A stretch of 64,000 nt of DNA from NCBI GenBank assembly GCA_036925085.1, contig JAUPFP010000051.1, positions 1,083,001 through 1,147,000 of the forward strand, in the 5' to 3' direction. The stretch comes from Brachycybe producta (taxonomy: Eukaryota; Arthropoda; Diplopoda; Playtdesmida; Andrognathidae). Position numbers and translations under genes: made by a program. Each line of letters begins with the position of its first letter. The first letter of the stretch is position 1. The notes under the pieces were generated by a model. That model made no database searches. It was not told where the DNA came from and saw only the letters and a program-made list of their open reading frames with translations. Positions 53,135-64,000 of the stretch are shown here, piece by piece.

Positions 53135-54090
53135 ATGTGGATGTACTGCGTAAAGCAGGGGTGCCTCTGGCGAGGTCTGCAGACCCGGAAATTACCCAGT
53201 GGGTATTTCCATCGCCATGCTCCACATTGGAGGCCGTGTGCAGCCAGCTGGATCGCTGGTTTGCCCCCTCACCCTACATGCCTAGTGGTGAGGTGCTGGA
53301 TCGTGCGCTCATCAAGCAGGCGGGAGGAGTTGGTGCGCCCATACCTCCTGTTGGTGCCTCTGGTACCTGAGACAGTGCCCCAGTCTTCTGCACATCTGGA
53401 ATTACCGTCCGGTGTGGACGGTAAGGTGGACGGGAGGCGGAAGATCGATGGTGGGAGCCCGCGGGTTCCCATTCCTGAGCTTCAGAGCCGGGCCTACGAA
53501 GTAGGTTCACCATGGGTGTGGGTGTCGATAGGCGATCGTCTCTTGGAGATGATCGTAGACACCGGGGCCGACGTGTCGGTCCTAAGCATAATGGTGGCAC
53601 GAGTGATGGAGTTGCCTATAGAGGAACTGGCGGTTCCTTCATTCCTTCTTGGAATGGGGGCACTCCATTGAAGTAGTAGGGGTCACAAATGTGAAATTGA
53701 CCATCCACAAGAAAACCATCAAGGTGACTCTCCTTTTGGTGAAAGGAGAGGGCGAAGCATTGTTGGGCGTTGATCACGCCTCACACTTCGGCTTGATGGT
53801 AGATGTGCACCGGAAGGTTTACTTCCGGGAGGATGTCTGGACTGCATACCCAGACGCCCTCCAAGCTGCATTCACCGATCGAGCGCTTGAGGAACCTAAG
53901 GAGGTGGAAGCGATTCCATCGCTGATACCAGGGGCTTTGCCTCCGGGATGGCAACTCCCAGTGGCTCCGCCTGCACTCGAGAAGGTTGACGGGTGGGTGA
54001 ACGTTGTTTCACCAGAGCTGCCTGAGACCAGAACCTCTATCGGGCGGGGAGAAGTTTGTTCTCTGCTCTCGTGCGGTCGGTGCAGGTGAG
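53135..54090 (+). pseudogene. Gypsy-A copy 2 protease region, inactivated
   Basis: VDTGADVSVLS is preserved near 53558, but there is a frame change near 53350 and a 2-bp loss near 53655. The frame ends where the large deletion joins it to ORF3, near 54068. Confidence 0.85.
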
Positions 54091-55677
54091 CAGCAGGAGT
54101 TTGAGCGCCGGGCTGCGGAGTTCCCTCCCCTGCAGGGAATGCCTGCCCAGAGTCCGCTCAAAACAGGGGAACCTCCTGTATGTCGTGGCGTCCCGCCTAT
54201 TGCGAGTGCCACGACCATCACTGGCCAGAAGCGAATCGCCGAGAGGGAGGCGATGCAGGCTTCCAGTGCACCAGCCCATGGTGCGGAAGCCAAAGCTACT
54301 GGTAGCAAGAGTCAGCCGACTCTTGCACCGAAGGAGAAGCCTCTCCTTCGGGATGGTCGAGGAAGATTTGTCTCCGGACAGTCATCCTCAGCTGTCACCT
54401 CGGCTAAGGGCACTTCTACGAAGAAGAGTACGGCTCCGGCCGGAAAATCTTCGAAGGAGTCCGAGAAGGCGAAGGGGGCTAACCACCCGCCTAAGCCTGA
54501 TCGGCCCAGTAAGTCGTCGGGGTCAGTTAAGTCTGACCCGACGCATGGTCAACCTTCCTCTCACGGGAAGAAAAAGAAAAAGAAAAAGGACCGTAAAAAG
54601 TCCAAGCGTGAGAGGAAGGGGAGTCCGACACCCTCCAGTAGTAGGCGCCAGGGAGCCGAAACTGGAGGCATTGTGGCGGAAAAGGAGGAGTCCCGGCGTG
54701 GTCAGGCAAGCACGCCGGCCGGGAGTCAGCCAGTCCATACCCGTCCCATTGAGGTGGCGCGGATGGATGGTAGGTCGATGCACGACGTTTTGGTCGGCAC
54801 GCCTCCATCCTCCCTGAAGGTGGATGCGGTCTAGAGCCTGCGGGATCGAGCAGTGGGAACCCTGCACCATGTGACTTTGCCCTCACCTAAGGGCGAAGGA
54901 ACCTCGGTTGCAGGAGTCAATGTTCCCGCAAGACGTGACCCCGTGACCCCCAGTGGGGGTACACCCTTCTCTCCGGTCCATGGCGGCGGGGTACTTGATA
55001 CCCTAGGACCAGAAACGTCAACCTCCCCTAGGCCTGAGGCTGAGGGACGGCGTATTGGTGCATTGCCCCCGTATTCAGATGCAGAGGTGTATCTGAATAA
55101 CCGACTTGGTCTGTGGCAGGACCAGCCGGGAATAGAGGGTTGCCAATATCACGGCTACTACCGTCTGGATGAGCCACTTCCAGAGCCGTGGGTAGCAAGG
55201 CTACCGCCGTACAACATGTGCCATGTGGTGGCGTTTGGTTGTGGAGGTTTTCCGGTTGTGATGGTCGTGAACCCGGTCCAGCAAACATTTGCAATTCTGT
55301 ATGTGGTGGGGCCAGATGCCGGGATAGTTTGTCTAGCCCGGCATGCAGCCCCATTCATCCAACATTTGCTGGGATGCGACCTAGGAGGTATGGCTGGACA
55401 GTTCATTACTGAGCCTCTACCAGGGTGCGAGGCCGAGCCCGCGGTTGCCCTGGTGGACCTCCTAACAAGTCGGACATTTCGCACATGTCCGCAACTCCAG
55501 GATATTCCTTTCGAGGAATTCCGAGCCCTCAAGGAAAGCCGTCTTAGGGGGACGGTCTCCGATACTGGTTTTGGGTGGCGTAACACCCAGATGTGCTTGT
55601 GGTGGGCACGTCGGTGGGCTGCGGAGTGGATGGGCTCCACTTTCGCGACACCGCCAGAGAAGCCGTCCGGAACCTAA
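54070..55677 (+). pseudogene. Gypsy-A copy 2 ORF3, C-terminal half, one stop
   Basis: From AVGAGEQQEFERRAAEFPPL the frame is open through the basic region (KKKKKKKDRKKSKRERKG) to a TAG at 54832-54834 (TCG in the main copy), and continues in the same frame to 55677. The 38 bp and 8 bp missing in the main copy are present, so this copy shows that the basic region and the C-terminal domain belong to one protein. The C-terminal domain carries LNNRLGLWQDQPGIEG and MCLWWARRWAAEWMG. Confidence 0.8.
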
Positions 55678-55754
55678 GAAGGTCAGGTTCGGGAAGCAAT
55701 CCTGGCTGGCTCGACTGACCTGTTCCCGAGACGGAACAGGGAAGTTGAGAGGAT

Positions 55755-56526
55755 TGTGGCAACCTGGTCTGCTCAAATTTAAATTTTTGAGTGAGCAGAC
55801 GAATTTCCCTATGGTGGTCTGCCTGACAGCTACAGTAGGCTGTTGGGACGGACGCCATTTTGGTGCCAGCAGACCTCTCACCATGAAGTCTATGGGTGAG
55901 AGGTCAGATGTGACCTTTGTCCCCTCCAGGTGGAGTTTCCTGGAGGTTTCCTGTGGTCTAGTCAGCCACAGGATCTGGGCAGTTGGTTGTAGGCTTCAGC
56001 AGAGACTAGAACTGTGGGTGGAGGTCAAGGAGACCGCCACTGGCCAGTGCATCTTCATCTCTATTTTGCCTTTGGCCTGTTGGCCTTTGTTTATATATGT
56101 ATAGTGTATGTATAGTATATGTATATAATCATTTATCATCTTTTACATCGTGTGATTAAACACTTTTTAATTCATCTTACTTTGTGTCCGTGTTATTTCT
56201 TTGGGGAGTTACCGCGAGGGGGGTGGGTTTCTGGTTTGGGGAAACTCCACCGTTTTTTACCGACATGTCTCGGCCGGTACTCGTGTCGGCTCGCGGTAGA
56301 ACCATTGTTCTACCGCGATATTCTCGGTGAGGCGGCATGGTCTTTCGTCGTGTTCATCGTGGGTGGCTCCTGGAGCCGACACATCCCAAGGGGAACACCG
56401 TGTGGAGGCGCTACGGGTACAGTCTTGTCCCCGTGAGGAGCCGGTAGACGGTAAGTTTTTACGTCTATGTGTTTCGTGGGCGTTTAAATTTATCGAGTTA
56501 TTGTAACGGTCCGGCGGGACGTTACA
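55755..56526 (+). mobile_element. Gypsy-A copy 2, 3' LTR
   Basis: 772 bp, TGTGGCAACC to GACGTTACA. It is preceded by the same polypurine tract as the main copy and followed by the duplication CAGG. Confidence 0.9.
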
Positions 56527-56564
56527 CAGGGCACCATCAACAGAAGAGCCAGACTGGGCCATGA

Positions 56565-56965
56565 CAGTTGCCAGTGCACAAACACATAATGACGACTGTG
56601 TGAGGTGGAACATGATGGCCCTGGACAGCTGCTCCTTGTGGAACCATATCATAATGCCTTAGGAAGTCGAGCACTGGCCATTGCAAAGCTTGCAGAGGCG
56701 AGTATTGATGGCATTTACCACATATGACTTGGAAATGTCGGTGAAGCTCTGATAGCCCTGAAAATGGGAAAGAGTGGCCATCACTCAAGATGTGGAGGCT
56801 GCCATTATGGAGAAACAGGAAGTTATGTCCAAGTTGAGAGGAATAGCCTCTTCTCACAAATGAATTACAACTGGTAGGATAGGTTGCCGACCTATGAAGC
56901 AAACTTCGCTTTAACTGGAGCATTCGTCCAAGTTGAGAGGGGCGGCTGGTGGACAAAGGAAGGGA
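56565..56965 (+). pseudogene. Fossil Gypsy pol fragment (protease-RT linker)
   Basis: It follows Gypsy-A 30430-30745: GGCCCTGGACAGCTGCTCCT, GATGTGGAGGCTGCCATTAT and two TCCAAGTTGAGAGG blocks, with many stops. It is in the same orientation as copy 2 and directly beside it, so copy 2 probably inserted into an older relative. Confidence 0.75.
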
Positions 56966-57009
56966 ACCTACTTTAATAACATTGTCTGATAATAATACGA
57001 AACCAAAAT

Positions 57010-57150
57010 ATCATCACTCTCAAATGGCCGGTGTGTGTCCCAGACTTAAATCCACAGAGAACTTTTGGGAAATCATCGTACGTAATAATTAAGCAGGTTG
57101 CCACGATTACACTCCAATAGCAGAAAACCAGTCAATATGGACGAAGGTAC
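57010..57150 (+). pseudogene. Mariner-type transposase C-terminal remnant
   Basis: Across a frame change it reads WPVCVPDLNP and TENFWEIIVRNN, which resembles the SPDLNPIENxW block at the end of Tc1/mariner transposases. No inverted repeats were identified around it. Confidence 0.45.
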
Positions 57151-58678
57151 GAGCCCCCCCCTACTCTAGCGACCATTGTAGCTGCTTGTGTATTAATAAA
57201 ACGAAAATGTTCACAATGAAATAGAGAAGAAGTGTGGACAAAGTGTTTTTTTTTATTATAAACTTTCACTGCATAAATTCTAATTTCAAATAGTTTCTGT
57301 GTAGTATTTTTAAATTTGAGTAAAAGTAATTTTCGATAATAAAATTATAATACTTTATGAAAGAAAAATACTTTTGCTGAAATTCAGAAATGTCCATTTT
57401 TTGTTTGCTTGTCATTGTACATATTCATTCGGTCTTTTATGATGCTGCTGCTGGTCATGATTGTATGGTGATGATGGCTATTGAATGTCGACACTGGCAA
57501 CAAATTTCCAGAAAATTGGAAACTAGCTAGAGTCGTGTACAACATTAAATTTGAGTTGTCTACACCAGAATTGCATCTAGACTGCGGATACTGCAACTTA
57601 GTCTAGAAACACCAGTCTAAGTGCTATACACACACAGACACTTAAGTGTATACACTTGCTCTAGACACAAAAGTGTCGTTGTGTAAATGATGCTTTAGAG
57701 AACAGGTTTTACACCAGTTTCAAAACCTGAATTTTCATGTTGAAAAATAAATTAAAAACTGACCTTGAATAAAATAAGTATTCTTGAAATTTACCAAAAA
57801 AATTAAACTATGATGACCATTAGTTGCCTAATAATTATTACATTGAACTTTTCACCACATACTGGTGAAATGGAAGGAAACCTATGTTAACCACAAAGAA
57901 CGGAAGCAACATCCACTCAATAACGTTGCATGTAAACTTAATGGGTTTTCAAGGTTGAATAAAAGGTCGGGGTGTAACATCTCTTGTTATCGTCTAATTT
58001 ACAAATCGCCTTCTAAACTGAGATTCATGAGTAACCGACAACACTTTTATTATCGATTATTCATCAGTTTTCATATACCCAGGGGGCCCAATCCCTCAAA
58101 GCCAGTGGAGAATTCACCCCCCTTCCCGGACCAAATGCTGAAAGCGTTTCTTTTTATAACTTTTCAAATATAATTTTCATCGGTTTTAAAATGATAGAAT
58201 TTTGCAGTGCATAAACGTTTTGTGAATGAGTTTCAATTGGCCATAAGATGCGTTTGAAACAAAGTCTTTAAACTTAGGAATACATGAACATTCTCCCTAT
58301 TTTGCGAGCGTAGCAAGCGAGCAATAATTTAAAGTATACTCCTGCTATCAATTCCGGCGAGCATAGCAAGCCGTAAAAACCAGCACTTATAATATGATGT
58401 ATAACAGTGGCTGAAACACACTACTTTCTTTTAAAATATAAATTAAATAATAAAATAATAAATTTGGATTTTCGCCCATTTTGATTATTCTAAAAATATT
58501 TTAATACAAAATTTCAATCACCCCCCAAAAAGGCAAATGGCGAGTTGCTCACCAGACTACCACCCTGTCGGCACCCCTGCATATACCGGTAGAAGAGTAA
58601 AACAGACTTGTAATAACGGTCATTACTGTCATTAACAGTAGCCAAATTACGAGGTTTGCTCGTAACATCACAACATAC
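57151..58678. other. AT-rich intron, no gene recognised
   Basis: No exon is visible. Short palindromic stretches (57600-57690, CACTTAAGTGTATACACTTG) and a pair of GCGAGCGTAGCAAGCGAGC / GGCGAGCATAGCAAGCC motifs at 58308 and 58352 may be element remnants. Confidence 0.5.
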
Positions 58679-58946
58679 CAACAGCAAGACAAAACTGCAA
58701 AATTCCCACGGTACCCTCATTTTTTAGAAACTTCATAAATGGATAAAGATGGCCTCGTTGTGTTGAAAGGCATGCAACTTCTTCACCCAATTTCTGCTTA
58801 AAATCAAATAAAACGTTTTGTTGTTTACAAATGAAAACAATGCAATCAATCAAAAGGAACACCGTTTGGCTTCGATGTGGAAAATCCTTGACAAATTCAT
58901 CTAAAAGTATCACCATCTTTGGTGCACTTTTAGGAAAACGAGTCGT
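58679..58946 (-). CDS. SNX14: SNX14 exon: PXA-RGS linker and start of RGS
   Basis: Acceptor TTTTCATTAAG before 58946, donor GTTG|GTATGT after 58679. It reads TTRFPKSAPKMVILLDEFV, a linker, then PFMKFLKNEGTVGILQFCLA, the first RGS helix. 268 bp: phase 0 at the start, one base left at the end, completed by AG of the 48084 exon. The acceptor is AAG rather than CAG, but phase supports it. Confidence 0.9.
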
Positions 58947-59020
58947 CTTAATGAAAAGAATAAAAAATGTATATAACTCATTATAAATTTAGAAAAAAAA
59001 ACCATACAAAAACAACTTAC

Positions 59021-59065
59021 AAGAGTTTTATCAAAAAGTAAACCCAGCAACATATTAACAACCAC
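59021..59065 (-). CDS. SNX14: SNX14 exon: end of PXA domain, 45 nt
   Basis: Acceptor AATTTTTAG before 59065, donor CTT|GTAAGT after 59021. It reads VVVNMLLGLLFDKTL, continuing FADP of the previous exon. Exactly 15 codons, phase 0 on both sides, with introns of 79 and 74 bp around it. Confidence 0.88.
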
Positions 59066-59144
59066 CTAAAAATTATGAAATTTGATATAGTTAACACACA
59101 TCTAAATTTTAATTAGTTGAGAGTATATACTGTATATGGCTTAC

Positions 59145-59220
59145 AGGATCAGCAAATAAGTCCATAACAGACAGCAAAATGGTGCTACCAAATAGTTCTC
59201 GAATTAAATACTTGAAGGCA
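59145..59220 (-). CDS. SNX14: SNX14 exon: PXA domain, C-terminal helices
   Basis: Acceptor CTCATTATAG before 59220, donor CCT|GTAAGC after 59145. It reads AFKYLIRELFGSTILLSV, then MDLFADP, the LLREI...LxPLxDLxxDP pattern at the end of PXA domains. It begins with one base of a split codon, so at least one earlier exon exists, beyond the second Gypsy element or the window. Confidence 0.88.
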
Positions 59221-59700
59221 CTATAATGAGATAAATTACAACTTAAAAAAAAATTAAAATATTTTTTTAAAAAATTATGACGAAGTTCAATATTAAATAA
59301 CAAGTTGTTCCAAATTACAATAAATTGTCACAGCCTAGTCGGCAACAGCAGGAAGATGGCATCCCTAGGAGATGTTCTGGCCCTATAACACAACCTCTAC
59401 AAATCCTACAAGTCTACAAGTTGTAGAGGTGTAGCTTGTAGCTACAAGTCCCGTAACACAAACTGTGCAACAAGACTTTTACCAATGGATGTAACTCCTA
59501 CAATTGTAAATGAATTCTACTAGACTTGTCAATACTAAATATTTAACAAGTTCTTGTCTTCTATGAATTTCCAATTGTTGTTATGTTTATTATTATTTTA
59601 TTACTTATAGCAGTGGAGCCCGTCCTAGAAAGATTTATCTTTAATTTAAGATTTAAAAAATATATTAAAAAATACACTAAAATATATAAAAAAAACTTAG
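59221..59700. repeat. AT-rich intron with TACAAGT hairpin repeats
   Basis: At 59380-59475 the motif CTACAAGT recurs in both orientations (TACAAGTTGTAGAGGTGTAG, CTTGTAGCTACAAG) and can fold. No exon is seen. Confidence 0.5.
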
Positions 59701-60119
59701 TGGGGTAACCCGTCATAAATGACGGGAGCCAAATTCACAGGCAATTGCACCCAGCATTAGAATTTCTTTTCCTCCACTCTTTTATGACGTCCGACCAAGT
59801 AACAAACCAATTCGAAATTGATGACGTTCATAAAAGGGCGGAGTAAAAAAAATTCTAAAGCTGGCACAATTGCCTGTGATAAGTTCTATTTTAATTTTGC
59901 TTCTATTATCCCCTCCCCCTTTTATATTTGAAAGAGAAAATGAGCTTTTCATTTTCTCTGGTGTGCGCATGCGCGTCGTTTGTTCCTTTTTTACTCCTTT
60001 TATTTTAATTTGAGTTTTCCACTCCACCTTTCTCTCTCCGTCCCCCTCTACACTATCCAACCATTTTTTATCCTCTCCAATTTAATATAATGGGGTTCTT
60101 GGATGGGGAGAGTGCAACA
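59701..60119 (-). mobile_element. 3' LTR of the second Gypsy family (Gypsy-2)
   Basis: On the minus strand it runs from TGTTGCACTCTCCCC at 60119 to GGGTTACCCCA at 59701. It holds AATATAAAAGGGGG near 59925 and ACGACGCGCATGCGCAC. The same sequence occurs solo at 45590-45830. The outer end is firm; the inner start is less so, because no clear purine tract precedes it. Confidence 0.65.
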
Positions 60120-60216
60120 TATAGTTGACCTTGAGAAAAAAAAAAGCGGTTCATTTATTAATTTAATTTTTCTTTTCTCCACCACGTGTTTGCACACGGG
60201 AATCCAATTGGACTGG

Positions 60217-63200
60217 TTATTTTGGAGCAGTTGTCTTTGGTCTCCCGTGTTTTCTTTTAGGTGGTTCCAGTGATATCTCTGGAATTACCTCTTCTTCTTT
60301 TTCAGAAGTTTCCGGATGAGTTTCTCGGCTGGCATCGGGAATAACCTCTTCTTCTTCTTCACGACGAACTTCTGGAGTATTCTCAACAGGTAAGTCGTCG
60401 TCTGCTTCATCAATAATTTCTCCATCAGCGTCAGATTCTTCCTTCGCGCTGGCAGCTTCTTCAATGTCATCAGGTAGGCTCATTTGAGGAGCCCTCAGGT
60501 CATTGGCCTCGAAATAGGGTCTCATTTGCTGAACATTGACGGTGTCTCTCATAGTCAAACCAGATTGAGTAACGTACTCGATCTCGTAGACTAAATCGGT
60601 TATCTTCTTGGTGACAATGCAGGGTTCCTTGTATGGCCAGATGAGTTTCTGAGCCATTCCTGGCTTTGGCACACGATCTCTTATCAGCACTTTCTGACCC
60701 GGTTTATAGTCCGGAATCGTACGATGCTTCTCGTCATAATTTCGTTTCTGCACCTCCTGGGCAGCTTCGATATTCTTTTTAGCAGCATCCAAGGCTGGAT
60801 CGGACTGCTCTGCTTCGTCTGTTATGGGTGGTGGCACGATAGGAGCGCGTGGCATCATGTTATCCAACGTGGTCCTGGGCTCGCGCCCGAACATCAATCG
60901 ATATGCCGAAAATTTCGTCGAGTTATGCTCTACCAGATTGTAGGCCATAACTGCGTCACCTAATTTCTTTTTCCAGTCAGCCTGCTGCTGAAGGCCATCT
61001 AAGTGACGTTTCACCACTTCCATGACTGTATGGTTCATTCTTTCTGCCAACCAATCAGCTTGTGGGTGATAGGCTGTTGTGGCAGCATGCTGGATTGCGT
61101 AGGTCTTGATAAACGCTTGAGTCTCATTACTCAAAAATTGGGGTCCTCAATCAGTGATGATCTTCTGAGGAACTCCAAACTCGTTTACAATTTTATCCTT
61201 GACGAAGGCAATTGCTGCCTGAGCGGTTGCTCTTGCCACTGCTTTGGCGATGCAATACTTCGTCGCGTAATCCACTGCAATAAAAATGTTGAACTCCTCC
61301 GGTTGACTTCGGAAGAGGACAAACATAATCCATCCCCCAACACTGTCGGCTTTCCCACAATGATTGGCTGAAGCAATCCAGGTACTTTTTGATGCAACAG
61401 TTTGGTTCTCTGACAGATGTGGCACGACCTGACATAGTCGGCGACATCTGCTTTCATTGTCTTCCAGTAGAATCGCTTCTGGATTCTCTTCATTGTTTTG
61501 GTGAATCCGAAATGTCCGGCCTCAGGCACATCATGGAGCATTTCGAGAATCCCAATTCTCAATTGTCGGGGCACAGTACACGTTAGTACTGGCACAATAT
61601 CTTCATACTTCAGGTGGTATAAAACGCCATCCACTATCGCAAACTTCTTGTGATAGGAATGCAGTCGACCTTTTTATAGTGATTCTTTGATGAGGAGAAG
61701 TTCTTCATCAAGGGATTGCTCCCGTTCCCACTGGAAATCGTTGTAGACAGTAAAGATGTAAAGATCTTCGAGAGCTTCCATCTCTCCATTCTTCTGCTTC
61801 CAACTAGCAAGAACGTTGCTCTCGTAACGTGAAACACAGTCGGCGTCCACGTGCGTTTTATCCTTCTTGTAAACTACTTCATAATCATACGGTTGTAGTT
61901 TCATCTGCCATTTACCCAATCGGCCATCAAGATTCTGTGCTGTTTTCAAGTAACACAGGGCCTTATGATCGGTAAATATGTTAAACTTTCGGTTGAAAAC
62001 GTACGGTCTGGCTTTCTCTATGCCATAAATGATTGCAAGACATTCCTTTTCAGTCGTTCCGTAGTTTCATTCAGCTCCCTGGAGTTTTCGGCTGTAGTAA
62101 CCTAGAACTCCAGGTTTCCTCTCATTTTTCGCATACTGATAAATGATGACACCAATCTGGTAGTCACAAGCATTAGTGTGCAAGGCAATTTCTGCCTCCG
62201 GATCATACAAAGTTAGAATCAGAGCGGAGCAAAGAGCCTTCTTCAGACTATCAAAAGCGACCTCGCAATCATCATCGCACTTGAAGTCCAGGTCCTTCTT
62301 GACTAGGGCTTGCATTGGTTTGGCGATCTTGGAGTAGTTCTCGATGAAACGGTTGTAGTAGCCGGTCATCCCAAGGAAGCTCCTGACGTCAGTCACATTT
62401 TCGGTGCAGGAAATCCTTGAATCGTCTGCATCTTCTCTTCATCAGGTCGAATACCAAGGGCACTGATCTTGTGTCCAAGGTAGTTGATCTCGTCTTCTCC
62501 GAAGAAACATTTGCTTGGTTGAATGCTTAAATTGGCGTTCCTGATGAGCACCAAGATATCTTTCAATCTCTTCATGAATTCTTCTAAGTCCTTTGCGAAG
62601 ATGACAATGTCATCTAAGTAGACCAGGCAGGTCTCCCATTTGTGTCCTGCCAGCAACAAGTCCAAAGCATGTTGCATCGTTGCAGGTGCATTCATCAAAC
62701 CAAACGGCATTCTATTAAATTCGTAGAGGCCATTGGTGCATACGAAAGCCGTTTTTTCTCGATCTCTTTCTTCCACCGGAAATTGCCAATAACCTGATAT
62801 GAGATCCAAGGTTGCAAAGATTGTGGCTCCAGAAAGAGAATCGAAAGCGTCATCGATCCGTGGTAACGGATATTGGTCCGATTTGGTTTGAGCATTTAGT
62901 TTGCGATAATCGACGCAAAATCGATGCTGACCATTCTTCTTCTTGACAATCACCACCGGACTTGCGTACGGACTTTTGGATGGGCTTACAATGTCGGCGT
63001 CCAACATATCACGCAGTGTCAACTTGATGATCTCTCTCTGAGCAGGTGAAGTACGCCGGAGCAGTTCTCAAACCGGCGGGTTTTCACCCGTGTCAATCAT
63101 GTGTGTTGCCAAATTGGTCTTTTTCAAGTCGGAGGTCTTACAGGCAAAAATGTCTAAATTATCCGAGAAGCTTCCGAATCACCATTTGTTCTTCTCTTGA

Positions 63201-63985
63201 ACGATTCGGGTTGACATTCAGACTGTCTTGAAATTTGACATAGTCTTTCACTGTCACTTCATCACTTTGAGCTTCAATTGTGTAAATCAAGGGGCCCACA
63301 GGCACATCAAGAGCTGTAATGGCATCCTCGTTCTCTGCGATCGTTTCTCTGGCTCCGAGGTGAATAACCTCTCCAGACGGATTGAAGATTTGAATTTGAA
63401 GGATAGACTTCCCTCTTCCTTCAACGATCCCAGGAGAAACTTTGACTCCTCTCTGCTGGAACGTGCTTTCACACGAGTCGATGAATTGAAGACTACCTTC
63501 TTGTAGATCATCACGAGCATTGACCTCGACGATTGCAACTTTTTTCGGATCCAGCACGAGATTCTGGACCAGACGTAGCTTAGCTGGCCCCTTATTCAGG
63601 AGTTTCTCTTGCAGATCTTCCTCTGTTTTATTCTTAAGATTTTGTAAGATCTTCTGCTTTTTGATTCTTTTGAAGAGTGTCCCGGCAACAGTTCCTCTCC
63701 AAAGTAGACTTTTTTCTTGTTCATGTCAAGGCAAAGGTTGAGGTCTTTACCGAGATTGTTTCCCAATAAAGCCTCACGTCGTCCTTTGATGACAATCAAC
63801 TTCTCTTTGACAAGCTTTTCGGCGACTCGAATCGGCACGATGACTTGTCCCGTGATGTTTAATGGATTTCCTCCGGCGCCAGTTAAATTCGGCGGAAAAG
63901 GTAGCGGATCCATTACCAACTTCATTTCTTTGACTAATGATTCACTTATGACAGAAGCTTCGGCGCCACTGTCGGTAGTCATCAC
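60217..63985 (-). pseudogene. Gypsy-2 pol: protease, RT, RNase H, integrase, decayed
   Basis: From 63985 downward: aspartic protease with TTDSGAEASVIS; linker; RT (63022-62393) with RFCVDYRKLNAQT and YLDDIVIF; RNase H (62396-61674), with HTNACDYQIG in place of the usual HTDAS; integrase zinc finger and core (61634-61147) with CHICQRTK; an ITD-stop-GPQF lesion at 61147-61149; then HPQADWLAERMN and the C-terminal VLIRDRVPKPG and VYEIEYV (61134-60217), ending in an acidic tail. Several stops and slips; inactive. The family differs clearly from Gypsy-A. Gag and the 5' LTR lie beyond the window. Confidence 0.88.
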
Positions 63986-64000
63986 TAACTCACGACCTCC

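Larger units (their letters stand above)
50232..56526 (+). mobile_element. Gypsy-A copy 2, internally deleted, non-autonomous
   Basis: 6,295 bp with the 4-bp duplication CAGG at 50228-50231 and 56527-56530. The 5' LTR is truncated at about 50696 and joined directly to the leader, so the LTR end and primer-binding site are lost. A 5.9-kb deletion at about 54068 removes RT, RNase H, integrase and the first half of ORF3. Gag and the protease region contain stops and frameshifts. The 3' LTR (55755-56526) is complete but shorter than in the main copy. Confidence 0.92.
6871..59220 (-). other. SNX14: SNX14-like gene (RGS-PX sorting nexin), partial, 14 exons placed
   Basis: This is the host gene. 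In other animals SNX14 is an endoplasmic-reticulum membrane protein with PXA, RGS, PX and C-terminal nexin domains, acting at ER-lipid droplet contacts and in lipid handling. Here the PXA end, RGS, linker, PX and the start of the C-terminal region are seen. GT-AG junctions keep one open frame from 59220 to 6871. The N-terminal membrane and PXA exons should lie beyond 64000, and the rest of the C-terminal domain beyond position 1. SNX14 is preferred over SNX13 or SNX25 because of the segment GRIIKNVPMKLVKERGQHL. Small introns are 70-198 bp. Large ones (12.0, 24.9, 2.7 and 10.6 kb) hold the transposable elements. Confidence 0.85.

Overview
The window is animal nuclear DNA. It has spliced exons with GT-AG introns, AT-rich non-coding sequence, and a dense load of Ty3/Gypsy LTR elements, CR1/L2-like LINEs, mariner-type and foldback elements. 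The exons and element types fit a metazoan, perhaps a marine invertebrate, but the species cannot be named from the sequence. No rRNA, tRNA, CRISPR or operon structure was seen.

Host gene. The only recognisable host gene lies on the minus strand and runs across almost the whole window. It is an RGS-PX sorting nexin, best matched to SNX14. Fourteen exons (one of them a tentative 14-nt exon) can be placed at 59220-59145, 59065-59021, 58946-58679, 48084-47929, 47831-47710, 47639-47626 (tentative), 47481-47414, 44668-44616, 19693-19528, 19455-19372, 19301-19201, 7179-7077 and 6982-6871. They code, in order, for the end of the PXA domain, the RGS domain, an acidic linker, the PX domain and the start of the C-terminal region, and the reading phase is consistent from exon to exon. 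Both gene ends lie outside the window. Introns are either about 70-200 bp or 2.7-25 kb, and the long ones are packed with transposable elements.

Elements by region. 1-782: a Gypsy-A internal fragment fused to an inverted LTR. 1.7-6.2 kb: a foldback element split by LINE-A copy 1. 6.2-6.8 kb: a short mariner-type element. 7.3-12.3 kb: an old minus-strand Gypsy relative. 13.4-18.7 kb: LTR fragments, a LINE-A copy and a fossil Gypsy RT. 21.1-21.8 kb: two opposed short-repeat arrays. 22.0-40.6 kb: a three-layer nest, with LINE-A (plus) interrupted by LINE-B (minus), itself interrupted by a complete 12.6-kb Gypsy element (Gypsy-A, 26131-38718, TSD ATCC). 41.3-44.1 kb: LTR-like DNA and a LINE fragment split by two palindromic MITEs. 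48.4-57 kb: older LTRs and an internally deleted Gypsy-A copy (50232-56526, TSD CAGG). 59.7-64 kb: a second, decayed Gypsy family on the minus strand, cut by the window edge.

The most unusual item is Gypsy-A. It has a leader of tandem ACGGAC-loop-GTCCGT hairpins rich in ACCGT/ACGGT, intact gag and pol joined by a textbook -1 frameshift signal, and downstream of integrase a long third ORF. ORF3 carries a Lys-rich coiled-coil region and a C-terminal domain of about 200 residues that I do not recognise but that is conserved in three copies from at least two subfamilies.
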